Made by a program: the position numbers and the translations under genes
The notes under the pieces: generated by a model
Told to the model about the DNA's origin: nothing
The model's database searches: none
Seen by the model: the letters and a program-made list of their open reading frames with translations, nothing else
Source of the DNA: Ridgeia piscesae
Taxonomy: Eukaryota > Annelida > Polychaeta > Sabellida > Siboglinidae
Assembly: GCA_025642075.2 (NCBI GenBank)
Contig: JAODUO010000625.1
Coordinates: 137,501 to 201,500 of the forward strand
Direction of reading: 5' to 3'
Length of the DNA stretch: 64,000 nucleotides
Shown: positions 1 through 14,700 of the stretch, in pieces
Numbering within the stretch: position 1 is the stretch's first letter
Layout of the letters: each line of letters starts with the position of its first letter

Positions 1-685
<685 letters not shown>

Positions 686-796
686 ATTGTTTCATTGATT
701 GAAGGAATTAATGCAGTGTTTTTGGGTAGAATCAATCCATCTACAAAAATTGGGTTATTTAAATTGTTATTTTACATACAACGCCCAATGTTTCAG

Positions 797-1017
797 TGTC
801 GCACGGTTCCGCTGGTATCAGGGCTTCTTCACGACTCAAGACATTCCTCCTGAGTGGGCCATTGACAACGTCTACATCGGCATGGAGTGTCGGGGCCACT
901 GTGGGGGCCATGGAACATGTATAAATGGCATGTTTTGTCAGTGTGATGAGGGGTTTAATACTGAACAGTGTGTCGCCATTCGTCGTTACCCCACCTACCT
1001 CAAGGATAACTTTGAGT
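797..1017 (+). CDS. RELN: reelin exon 1 of window: end of subrepeat 5A, EGF, start of 5B
   Basis: The acceptor is tttcag and the donor GTGAGT. The exon reads VARFRWYQG, then WAIDNVYIG, then an EGF with C-x3-C-x5-C-x5-C-x-C spacing ([19 protein letters not shown]), and ends PTYLKDNFE, the usual entry to a B subrepeat. Its first base completes a codon begun in an exon left of the window. Confidence 0.93.
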
Positions 1018-4000
1018 GTGAGTACTCCTCTTGCTGTCCCTGGGGTCAGGGGTGAGGTTGGCCATGGTTACCATCGTCTTTTTTGTCGACTTTTCTTTAT
1101 CACTTTTCTCTCACTACGTTCTCTATCAACAGTGTCCAACTTCTATGTTTTGCTGTTGCTCTCCATTCTCCTCCCAGATCTCTGTTAACGTGTCCTCCCA
1201 GTGCGTTCTTAGACTTCCTCAACTCCTTCTTTTAATGTGGCATAAACTAATCACCAAAAATCCTAGACAATGGATGCCTAGTCAGCCAAACCCAAACATG
1301 GACTGGCATTTCAATTCAGCAAAACACAGGCCAAAATAAGAACATAAAGCTGTGTCAACTAGCCAATGTGTCTAGAAGGACATCGCTTCATGATGATCAA
1401 ATGTCAGCTATTGTTCTACTATTTGAATGTAATGATCCGGTTTCTTGGTTCTTTGTTAATGAAACTTTGTTCTTTTTTCTCCTTATATTTCGGCTGTCTC
1501 TCACAGCCTTCTTCAAAAAGTGAAATTCAGTCGACTGAAGAAGTTTTTCAGAGATAGCCGAAAAATATATTTTAAAAAAACCGTTTCTCGAGAGGTAAAA
1601 TGATTATTGTTTTACTCTTTGTTCTTTAAGCCTAGCTTGAAGTTGGAATTAATAACAGTCTATGATTTTGATTGTCCACCTCATTCCCGTGTCACAATTG
1701 TAAACACCCTCATCTCTCCCTCTCACTCGACACTACTCTCTCTCTCTCTCCATATATTCCTCCTCTCTGGTGTAACTCTCCGCTCTCTCTTCCTTCGCTC
1801 TGAGATATGTGAGTTGTTTAATACACATAAAATGTACACAAAATTATAGTGGTGTATTTTAATATGCTACCATAGAAAAAGTCTTACATACAACTTTCAG
1901 TAACATGAATATGTCATGATTAAACTGCATCTAGAACAATTCAGGTAAGAATTAACTTTGTTTTTCAGAATGCAGCACTTAAAATTGAAGTGTTGCATTT
2001 GAAGTGTTGTAATTGGGACATGGTTATGTCGATGATGTAATTGGCATATTTGAGTCGGTATGGTGAGAGTGACATTGTAATTGAAGTATTGTTATCGGCA
2101 CACACACAATTTGTGAGTGAAAAGTGTATTTGAAAATGCAATTGAGATATCATAGCTGAGCCATTTGTAGCTGTAGTTGAAGGTGACCTTCAGTTTGACC
2201 CACTGTGACTGAGGTCAGTGTTGCAGTGACCTCCCAGAAGACGTTGGACCACACCAAATGGCGGACGGTCAGCGGGGCAGCCCAGACCAAGAAGTGTGGT
2301 CAGCAGGTGGACAGCTACAGTCTACATTTTGTTGCCAATGGCGACCGCGTGCTCATCACCCGTGACCTTGACCTGAAGGTGGCGAGGCAAGTAAAACACT
2401 TTCACTCTTGTTTTTTATGATAGTGAAAGATCATTTGAAAACACTTCCACATTGATGTTTTAAGGAATCTGCCGATGATGTACGACATTGTTTGTGTCTG
2501 TGTGTGGTTTTTATTATTTGATTTTTCACTTTGAGTTCAGAAGTTTGAGTGTCATTAAAATATTTTTGAAAATGAAAATATTGAATTACTTTTATCATTT
2601 TATATGATGTGTGTTACATTGCTACAGCCTGTTTAATTACTATCTGGTTATAATAAATACATGTCTATGTCTGCCCAACTGGCTTGCCCCTCATTCATCT
2701 GTTTGTGTTGTTGTTTGTTCATCAATCTATATCCCTGTTTTATTGACTTTCTGCTAGACACCCCTTCATCCAGCCATCTACCCATCCTTCCTTCCTTCCT
2801 TCCTTCCTTCCTTCCTTCCTTCCTTCCTTCCTTCCTTCCTTCCTTCCTTCCTTCCTTCCTTCCTTCCTTCCTTCCTTCCTTCCTTCCTTCCTTCCTTCCT
2901 TCCTTCCTTCCTTCCTTCCTTCCTTCCTTCCGTCCGTCCGTCCGTCCGTCCGTCCGTCCGTCCGTCCGTCCGTCCGTCCGTCCGTCCGTCCGTCCGTCCG
3001 TCCGTCCGTCCGTCCGTCCGTCCGTCCGTCCGTCCGTCCGTCCGTCCGTCCGTCCATCCGTCCATTCTTTCACCTTACATTGCTATAATAATCCAAACAT
3101 CCATTCACCTCTCCTCTTCATTTCAGGATCATCCAGTTTTTCATCCAACTGGGCTGTGGTAAGATTGTGAAGCGTGACGTCGTCACTGAACCTGTGCTTC
3201 TGCAGTACTCAACAAATGGAGGAATCGTTTGGCAGACAATCGAACAGTTCAGCTTCAGTGAGTACACTGTGGCGCCCAAGTACATCGCCCTACACATGCC
3301 TGCCAAGGCCCGTACCAACAGCACACGGCTACGCTGGTGGCAGCCGTCCACCGATGGCACCTACCAACAGGACTGGGCCATCGACCAGGTGAATACACAG
3401 AACACAGACATTGTCATCAGTCTAGATCTTGTTCACGTGGTGGTTTCATGTGAGGCTTTGTTAGGATCGAAAATCATAAATCGGGCAGATTTGAAAAGTC
3501 TTAGAAATGTAAATCTAATTGTGAATAAAGTTGAGAATACCTGTCCAAATCCACGGTGTTCTCCTGTGGAGCGTTCAACATCTTCTTGACACCTTTGTGA
3601 ATGTTACTTGGTCCTCATCCAGTCTGTTGTTTGACAATATTTCTAGGAAGATTGCATGAAACTTGTACCTAGAATCTTGACTGATCTCTGGCCATCTGTC
3701 TCTGATTTTCACCCCCTGCTGATTTTGTTTTTGCTAGACGTTGTTCTCTCTGGTGAGCACTGTTGCCTCTTTGGCTGTGATGTTGTGGCCTTCGTTCACT
3801 CTGTTCTCCGACTTCTGTAAAATATATCTTGAACGTTATTCACAATTATGAATTTAACAGAACCCGGTAGCACCATTCATGCTGGTTACTTTTAGTCTGT
3901 TAAATTATTCCAATAGGAATGCACCTTGTTTGGGTATATGAGTATCCATCCCTTGCAGTGTTGTGTCATCGCTGATTGCAACAGTGTATTATATAGTTTC

Positions 4001-7000
4001 TAATATGTTATATGATTAGTGATTGGACGATATATCACTCCAATCTAGCTTGATCTGTGTTTGAATATTATATCACGTAGCATGCAACATGATGATAATA
4101 ATAATAATCATAATTTATTTCTTATATAGCGCCCCATCCAAATAATTGTTCTGGGGCACATTACAATGTTAACATGATGATGACAACATACCAAAAGCAC
4201 AATATTATGTTGTATTAGAAAAACATTAAAAGTAGGTTGTTTTGAAAAAGCAAATCTTCATTTTGGCTACAACAAAAACGGTAAAGTTGTAACAATGCAC
4301 TGATGAGAAGAAACACCTGCCGTGACAAGTCGTTTACTCAGGTGTACGTTGGCGGGGACATCAACGGACGCATCACTCTGCAGGACGACACAGACACGCT
4401 CAACAACGACAACTTCGTGATGCACCCTGGCGCCACCTTGGAGGCAGTCTGCGACACTCACAGCACAGCACTACACTTCACAGGTACATCGATCTCACAC
4501 TTGTCTGTAGTCTCACTTAACCGTCTCTCACTCATCTGTGTAATTTCACCGAGAAGATAGTCTGATGGTGGCTTAGCCGCCTTCAGAATGTTATCTGTGA
4601 GAGGCTAAACAGTGCTGCCACCTCACAGAGCCTGGGTGATCCTGCCGTAAAACAATTGCAATTTTGTAGTTCTGTTTATTTTTACGATAATGTAATCTTA
4701 ATTTTGAATACTTTTAATAGTATAGTATTATCTTATAAAAGTAATCCTTATTTTAGTTTTTATTTCATAGATGGCCTGAGAGCCAATTGACATATCTACC
4801 GTATTCTGGAAAAAGGACACCCTTGCAGAGCATTGATCTCCCAGGAGGATGTGAGGGGCTAAAATGTGCTGCCACCTCATGGATCCTGGGTAATCGAGGC
4901 TAACTTTGTTGGGAGAATTAGTGTTTGTCAACATCAATGGCAACAAGAAAGACTTACTCAGGTTATTTTGTTATAGAACTATATAGTACTTGACATTACA
5001 AGACAGTGTTATAAACATGACCTTGCACACACAGGGCAGTGTCCTGAATTAACAGTGGGTGTGTTTGTGGCAGGAGAGGGTTCCGTGCGTTACGCTGTCA
5101 CGGCAGACGTGACAATCACAGAAGCGACCTACCTTCAGTTCTTCCTGTCCATGGGCTGCACGTACAATGACCACTGCTTCGGTAGGTTCAACACAGACAT
5201 TGTAGGTGTGTCTGTAGCACAGTGGGTAGAACACCCATCTCTCTTGTCAACAGACATAGACCAGTCCTAGTAGCACCGTTGTGTAGTGACTAGAGCTTTG
5301 AACTCTTCACTAAGAGAACCCGGGTTCAAATCTTGTGTTTCTGTGTCAAACCCTGGACAAGTTTGTTCACTCTAGTTTACTCAGCTGTATGAATCAGAAC
5401 CTGGCAGAAATTTATGAACGAATTGTGTTCGCGTGTTAATTGCAACATGGCTGGATGCCTCTCAGAGAAGTCGATGTGGTGTTTGATTGAGCAGGTCTGC
5501 CAGGGAGTAAGTTGAAAGGTGCCTTGACTAGTCCTGAGGATTGGATACGGCTCTGAATAAAAACTTACCATTTGAATTATTCAGTACAATACACAACATA
5601 TGGCCTGAGTTCACTCAGATGTAGAAATGAATACCTGATCGTAGACCCTGATGAATGCATCTGAACGTAGAGGTTCGGGTAGTAGTTGCAGTATGGCTGA
5701 ATTATTCCTAAAGTTTATGGGCATATTCTATTGGCCTCTCCACGAAGCATCCGCAGACCAAAATGTGCTGTTCTGTTTGATGTGGAACGGTCATATGATC
5801 TCTCCACATTGAATTAAACAGACCGGAGAGGCTGTCCAGTCCACTCCAATCTCTCCTCGTCCCTCCTCGTGCAGGGGATGTGGAGAGGTGCAGTCATGAT
5901 GGTCACATGACATAAATATGGAGGAGTATAACAAAAGGTTATTATGATGTAGAAAATGTATTAAATTAAATTAATTAAAATATATATTTCTTTTTTGTAT
6001 ATAACAAAACAATTAAGTGTATTTTATTGAAATTGAAAATGAAACATCATCGCTTGATGACATTCATCAACCACTGACCATGTGACAGTAACTTCTGGGT
6101 CCATGTTTGTTTATGAACTGTAACTAAACTGGTTGCTCCCTGTCCCATACATCCCAAATGTTCTCCGAAGTCTATTCCATTCGACCCTCTGCATTCTCCA
6201 TTGCCATTGACTCTGTGGACTGCAAATAGAATACTCCCAGAGAATTGGTGTTTGAGAAAAGACGAGATCTGTCATGGACTGAGTACAACTTGTCCTTGGC
6301 TGTACTAGTAACATGACATTCTACTTGAGCTTACCTGTGCAGGTGTCCACTTGGAGTATTCACTGGACTTTGGCCAGACGTGGACGGCATTGCAGATGGA
6401 GTGTATGCCGTCAGACGTCACATGTAGTGGTTACCATGGCAGCAGCACATTCAAGTCGGACGTGTTCCATGATTGGAAGCGAGTCAACATGGTACTGCCC
6501 CACTATGTCAGGTGACTTGAGTCGTCCAATCATTCCGTGCACACAGGTAGCAGGTAGAAGTCATTGATGTGACTGTTAGGATGACAACTGCGATTGTATT
6601 ATAATAGCAAAGTGATAGAAATATAGATCTAAGAAAAGCAGTTTAAAGTAAATTTAAATAAACCATAATGTGTACAGGTGGTCATGGATGTGGTTGATTC
6701 CCAAAGTGGTAAATCCCTGAATTATGTTGCTGCTGTTGATGTTTCTTGGTGCTAGGGCGAGTTTGAAATGAGGACCAGAAATGACATCATCCAGTTCTTC
6801 CTGTCACAAGATGTCATCCCAGTCCTTCCTGTCACCAGACGTCATCCCAGTCCTTCCTGTCACTAGACATCATCCCAGTCCTTCCTGTCACTAGACATCA
6901 TCCCAGTCCTTCCTGTCACCAGACATCATCCCAGTCCTTCCTGTCACCAGAAGTCATCCCAGTTCTTCCTGTCACCACACGTCATCCAGTCCTTCCTGTC

Positions 7001-9316
7001 ACCAGACGTCATCCCAGTCCTTCCTTTCACCAGACGTCATCCCAGTTCTTCCTGTCACCAGGCGTCATCCAGTCCTTCCTTTCACCAGACATCATCCAGT
7101 CCTTCCTGTTACCAGACGTCATCCCAGTCCTTCCTGTCACCAGACGTCATCCCAGTCCTTCCCGTCACCAGACGTCATCCAATTCTTCCTGTCACCAGAC
7201 ATCATCCCAGTCCTTCTTGTCACCAGATGTCATCCCAGTCCTTCCTGTCACCAGACGTCATCCAGTTCTTCCTGTAACCATACGTCATCCAGTTCTTCTT
7301 GTCACCTGACATCATCCCAGTCTTTCCTGTTACCAGACATAATCCCAGTCCTTTCTTTCAACAGATGTCATCCAGTCCTTCCTGTCACCAGACGTCATCC
7401 AGTCCTTCCTGTCACCAGACGTCATCCAATCCTTCCTGTCACCAGACGTCATCCCAGTCATTCTTTTCACCAGACGTCATCCAGTCCTTCCTTTCACCAG
7501 ACATCATCCCAGTTCTTCCTGTCACCAGATGTCATCCAGTTCTTCCTGTTACCAGATGTCATCCCAGTCCTTCCTGTCACAAGATGTCATCCCAGTCCTT
7601 CCTGTCACCAGATGTCATCCAATTCTTCCTGTCACCAGATGTCATCCAGTTCTTCTTGTCACCAGACGTCATCCAGGTCCTTCCTTTCACCAGACATCGT
7701 CCCAGTCCTTCCTTTCACCAGACGTCATCCCAGTCCTTCCTGTCACCAGACGTTATCCAGTTCTTCTTGTCATTAGACGTCATCTCAGTCCTTCCTGTCA
7801 CCAGACGTCATCCCAGTCCTTCCTGTCACCAGACGTCATCCCAGTCCTTCCTGTCACCAGACGTCATCCCAGTCCTTCCTGTCACCAGACGTCATCCCAG
7901 TCCTTCCTGTCACCAGACGTCATCCCAGTCCTGCCTGTCACAGGTCCAAGACAACCAGGTTCCGGTGGGTGCAGCCTGCTGGGTTCCGCTCCGAGGACAC
8001 GTGGGCCCTGCGCTGGGTCTACCTGGGGGACGAGTGTGACTGCTCCTGCACCGGCCGCGGCCGCTGTGACCACGGCACATGTCAGTACGTACCTCAGTCA
8101 CTGCCCACTGGTCATCTACTGACCACTCTAGGTCTCTAGTTGTCACAGCTCATGCTAGAACGTACCCCATTGGTCAGTAATGATAATGACATGTCTTTAG
8201 GTCTCTTCTGTATTGGTTACAGTAATTATGGAATTGTTTAGGCAATAACCTTCCATAATTCCTACAAAACATTTGATGTGGATATTGGTCTGAGCCCGTG
8301 TGTTGATGTGGTTATAGTTGTGGTCTGATCCCTAATGTTGGTGTAATTGTAGTTGTGGTCTGAGCCCGAATGTTGATGTGGTTGTAGTTGTGGTCTGAAC
8401 CCTAATGTTGATGTGGTTGTAGATGTGGTCTGAGCCCTAGTGTTGATGTGTTTGCAGTTGTGGTCTGAGCCATAATGTTGATGTGGTTGTGGTCTGTGCT
8501 CTAATGTTGATGTAGTTGTAGTCTGAGCCCTTATGTTGATGTAACTGTAGTTGTAGTCTGAGCCCTAATGTTGATGTAATTGTAGTTGTAATCTTGAGCC
8601 CTAATGTTGATGTGGTTGTAGTTGTAGTCTGAGCCCTAGTGTTGATGTGTTTGTATTTGTGGTCTGAGCCCTAATGTTGATGTGGTTGTAGTTGTAGTCT
8701 GAGCCCTTGTGTTGATGTAATTGTAGTTGTAGTCTGAGCCCTAATGTTGATATAATTGAGTTGTAGTCTGGGCCATAATGTTGATGTAATTGTAGTCTGA
8801 GCCCTAATGTTGATAGAATTACAGTTGTAGTCTGAGCCCTAATGTTGATGTGGTTGTAGTTGTGACAAGGGCTGGGGAGGCAGGGCATGCTCAGAGCCCC
8901 TTGAGCCCCTTCCCACCCTCCTCAGTGACTCCTTCAGTGAGGCGCCCCAGCCCCACCTGTGGGCCGCAGTGAATGGGGCGGGCATCTCCAAGAAGTGTGG
9001 AGTCCTGTCCTCAGGCAACGCCCTACACTTCACTGGGGTAAGTGACTAAGTACACATGTACACTTATACTTTATTATTTGGTCACTGGGGTGTATATACT
9101 CAGACTCTTACAAGGGTAAGAACTCTTATGCACTGCCAGTGGGTAAGTACATCATCCATGCACTTACTTGGGTACATACCCTACACTACCCTAACCCTTA
9201 CCACTTCATCAGAGTATGTAATTACTTACACTGTTACATTTCTCAAGTCTAGTACACCTTTACATATGCACTTCACTGGGGCAAATACACTTTCATAGCA
9301 CACTGTTGTATAATTT

Positions 9317-9366
<50 letters not shown>

Positions 9367-9370
9367 ACAT

Positions 9371-9421
<51 letters not shown>

Positions 9422-11566
9422 TATTTTATATATAATTTTATATATATATTTTATATATATATATATACATATATACATATATAATATATATATAATATAT
9501 TTGTGTGTATGTATGTATATTTCACTTGGAACATTTTCTTATTTGCCCAAGTTGTTAGATACACACACAGCTTACAGTTTATCTTCGGCTCAGACTGTAG
9601 CAGCCACTGAGATATGTTCACTGAGGTTCAGCAGAACGTCTCTGGTTAGTAAGGATGATAAAAGAATAACCATATTCTTGCAGTAATTTGCTATGTAGGA
9701 AATACAACTGCTTCATTTTAAAACTTGTTTATCATGCATTTGAATTAATAACAAACATATTTGTTTTAATAATGCATTGTTCACACAAATTATAATCATT
9801 GAACACATATTTGTTTAGCAAATCGATTCTTTAACTTTATGATAAAAAAGACAATAATTTTGCAAACAAATGCACAAAGTTGTTAGTGTTGGCGTTTGTC
9901 CCTGCAGGGCTGTACACGGCAGCTGATCACCACCGACCTTGACCTTCGTGATGCAATCTTCATCCAGTTCACCTTCAGGTTCGGCTGTGTGAGTGCCCCC
10001 CATCACCGTGACAGCGGCGTCCTCATTGACTTCTCAACCAATGGCGGCACACAGTGGACCAAGATTGTTGAACTCTTCTACGACCACTACAGAAATGCCA
10101 CGTAAACAGACTAATTGTTAAACAATTAAACCGTAATTATGAATTAACAATCCTTAACAAAACTCATCACACAAAATCTTTACCTGGATGTATTTAACAT
10201 TTTTATAGAATCATTGTAAAATTACAACTTAGCAGATACTGTCCGATGTATGTGAAGGGATTTAGGACAAAATGCATTTTTATTTCTGACAAAATCCCAG
10301 TTCTGTGCATCTGCCGAAGAACATGAAAGGAAATGTTTACATGATATTGCACTATCTTGAATACACAGTGTCATACTGATTGATATTAAAAAAACATTTG
10401 TTTGCATATTTAAAAAGTTTGCCCAGTCACAAATGAATCCAGTTTAAGCTTTTTCCAAAATTTTCCTTGAAACTGTTCACGTCAATCACATGTTGTCTTG
10501 CTGCAGCTTCAAGATTGTCGCTGTCCCAGCGGATGCCAAAAAGAATGGCGTAAGAATACGATGGTGGCAGCCACATCACGATGGACAGTCGAGTGGTGAT
10601 TGGGCGATTGACACAATACTAATCGCTGGCAAGGCGGCCAATCCAGAAGAAATGCGAGACGGGTTTGACAGTCAGATCCGTCGCTATATGTGGTTCGAGG
10701 ATAATAACGCGAGACTTGGCTCATTCTGTGGCTCGGCATTCACCATCAGTGGGGAGGCAGAGACGGACGAAGACGTAACCTTGACGACAGCAGACATGCA
10801 TATTAAAAATGGTTACATTCTTCAGTTCAGCATCAGTGTCGGGTGTCATGTGTCAGCCGACAGTGACATAGCGCCAGTACATCTTCAATACTCCACAGAC
10901 TACGGCATGACGTGGCATTATCTCATGCAGGAGTGTCTGTCATTCTACCCACAATGCAATGGGGAGATGACTGTGCCGAGCCTGTATTTCTCCAGCAGTC
11001 GATGGCGGAGGGAGACATTACTGTTGAAGGGAGCAGTCGTTTCAAGGTAGGCCTTTTTTCTGGGTGATACAGGCTAATCTTCAGTATTTCTGTGTCATTG
11101 TTAAGTATGTATTCCCTAAACCTCCAGTGTGTCACAGAAAGGTGTAATTTGTAGACTTTATAGAGCTAGTGAGTTTCAAGCATTAAGCAGTTAAAGGGTA
11201 AGTAGTTGTGTAATTTTGCAAAGACCGATATGTGCATAGCATTACGATTGAGCGAATCATGTATATGTTATGACAATTTTATATTGATTACCATGTTTTA
11301 TAAAATGTATAAGTTTCACGCCACACATTGTGGTGTAGGGAGGGATGAGGTGGTTTGGAGAAATGGAAAACACGTAACAATTTGTTGACTTTGTAAAGTG
11401 TAAATTTAGAGGTTCAGACAGAAAGATAACCACCACTCAGTTTGTTGGGAACAATTGGTACACATGCATGCATACTTTCATATATACAAACACAGTCATA
11501 CACATAGACAAACATATATAAACATACATACAGACATGTACACAGACACGTACAACACACACACAC

Positions 11567-11615
<49 letters not shown>

Positions 11616-11666
11616 CACAAAACACAAAACACACACACAAGCACACACACACACACACAAAACACA

Positions 11667-11707
<41 letters not shown>

Positions 11708-14700
11708 ATCAAAGCATTTCAACACACACGATTCCATCAGACACACTAAAATTTTCATCGATCACACAAAGAAGCACCACTAAGATCACCATATGACACG
11801 TGTCAGGACACTACATATCACGTTGGTATCAGACCCTAAAATTTATGGATGCGAACCCAAAGAAGCAGTATTGGGCCCTTGATGATGTCTACATTGGAGC
11901 AGCGTGTCAGGACATATGTCATGGTCACGGCCACTGTGATTACCCATTGTGTATTTGTGACAAGGGATATGGAGGTCACAACTGCCACCAACTCACCCCT
12001 ATAAAGGTATATGTAACAACATTGACACAACCTACCATGTCAGCCTTATCAACTTGACAACAAGAATGTTGACAACAGTGTGTTATGACCTGCAATTATC
12101 ACTGTTGTTGACAACATTGATGCTTCATAGTCATATAATATTGCCATTGTAGACCAATAAAAATATCATGAATTAGAAAATCATGTTAAAAAGGTACGTT
12201 CTTATATAGTGCAGATTGCTCAAAGCACTTTACACTTTACACTTTACTTGCCTGACACACCTGTTCACTCAGACACCATTTCAACTTCTCTGGGAAGCAT
12301 CCAGCCATATGCTACAATTAATGCGTGAAGGCTGCTCGTACACATATCCACCACTTGTCTATAGCCAGGTACTCATTTATATAGCTGAGTGAACTGGAGC
12401 AATGTAGAGTGAAAAAACTTGCCCAAGGTTTTAACACCGCAGCACACGATTTGAACCCGGGTCTGCCTAGTTGAGAGTTCTAAGCTCTACCCTGGTCCAC
12501 TGTGCTCTGTCAACTGCGCTTAATGTCAGTCCCATCACAATTAGTGATGGAAAAGAACCACTGAGGATGACAAGCACCTGGCAGTGACCTCCCTCAGTGC
12601 CAGCATAGAAATGTCGGCTTGGCGTAAACGTTCTGAAAAACATTGACTATTCAGTTAGATGTCATAAGAACATAACGTACGTTGTAACCACAATATGTAC
12701 ACATGAAGTCAGTTAACAGAACTTGCCGAGTGCTGGAAATAACTAAAACTAGAACCAAAATGTATTAAGGCAAATTTTTTTAATGTATCGATCAATCTTA
12801 TTTCATTTATCTAAATAATTTTTATCAGTATTGTGTAATTTTTGTTGTGCAAACATATTTGATGTATACAGTTGAGCCTCTAGGAGTGAGTGTGTGACAG
12901 TTGATTAGAGTTGACTAAATCTTTTAATTTTCTGTTTCACCAGACATATTTGAAGGACACCTTTGAGCCAGGTCATTCTAGCACTGACCAGTGGAGCTTG
13001 GTGCAAGGGGGTCAAGTAGGGGTCGGATGTCGCACACTGGTCAAGGGTAAAGCCCTACACTTCAGTGGACATGGTCAACGCCAGGCCATCACAACTGACC
13101 TTGACCTTCGCAATGCCAGGTATGGTCAGTCTTAAGCCAGAATTCATGCAATATACAAATTGTAACGATGTGTTATAGTAATTTTGTTTATATATAATCT
13201 GCTTTTTAGATTATAAATCATCATTTGTGAGATTGTGTCTTTATATTTTTTGTACCTTTTTCAAAGTAGGTTTTAAAAATAATCCTAGGATCTTCCTTAC
13301 CTGTATTTTTCACTTGTCTCAGATCAGACATATTTTGCTATAAAATCAGCCTATTTAGTATCCTATGACATATATGAAATTTAGTTTGATTAAAATTGAC
13401 ATAATTGGTCCCGATATACTGTGCTAACTGCATCAGGCTATTTACAATTTACAATATTTCACAACACCAAAAACTAAATACTTTCAGTCTTTTCTATAAA
13501 GCGCGCAAAGTAGCTATGCTTATTACTTAAATTATATGTACATTACACATTTGATATAAACAAACCTGACAATAGCCAAATCAACTGCGCAGCTGGTTTT
13601 GAAACTCCTGGTGAGACTGTGTCGTAGCAGAACCTTGCATTAACATTAACACCCTTCCAATGTGTTCTGGTCAGGTTTGTGCAGTATTACGCCATGATTG
13701 GGGGTCCGTCAACGAAAAAGGAATGTGGCACGCCGAAGTCTAGAAATGAGAGTGTCGTCCTACAATACTCTACTAATGCCGGTGAGTAAAAGTAATCTAC
13801 TAAATCACTTCCTTGCTGTAGCAATTGTGTCCATTCATTCATTCGTTTTTGTCACCCTTTTATCTCCCAACAAATCAGTAAAACCCAACGATTGATCCAA
13901 AGAAACCGACAAAGGAATGACATCTGGTACTGCATCGTTTAACTCTACCATAATAATATTGTAACAGCTATAGTTATTGTAAAATACCTATTACATAACT
14001 TTGTAAAGTTATTAATACCTTTGAATATTTTATTTTTATTTTAGAGTATATATTATAATAATATTTTATTTTAGAGGATATATTAGAATAGTAACAGTTT
14101 TATAGTAATATACATGTTAATTATCTTAGGTATATGATATATTATGATATGAACAGTATTATAATAATATAGTGTTAATAATAATTGTATCAACATCATA
14201 CAAAAATATAACATTGCACATTCAGAATCGAATGCATTAAGCAACACAGGTTCTTTATCTATCAATCTATCACGTAGCAATTAAATTAAATGTCGCCATT
14301 ATGACACTCGTGTCCCGCAGGCATCACGTGGCACACAATGCATGTGCTAGACTTCAGTGCCTACTGGAGCGCCCCCCAGCGAGACTACATCCCCCTGCCC
14401 CGGGGGGCACGGACCAACAGCACAAGGGTGAGATGGTGGCAGGCCCTGGAGTCAGACGTCCAGTCCCACGTAGGGTGGACGCTGGACGACGTCTACATCG
14501 GGGGGTCGAAGATCAACCCGAGCGAGTTGTACGAGAACTTTGACGGGAAGCTGGATGAGGAGCTGTGGGAGTCTCATCCCAATGGAGACGTCCTCAGCAT
14601 GGTGTGTCAGCGCAAGAACACGGCCCTCGCATGGGGCAAGCAGGGTGGACACGTCCGGGGGGTGACCACACGTCAACTCATTGTTCAGAGTGGACACATG

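Noticed and set aside
2648..3170. ORFs of TDGR/KEGR or PSFL/RPSV repeats
   Set aside because: Translations of tetranucleotide arrays.
7299..8122. ORFs of 246 and 197 codons through the 28-bp array into exon 7
   Set aside because: Open only because the repeat unit has no stops; they enter exon 7 in the wrong frame.
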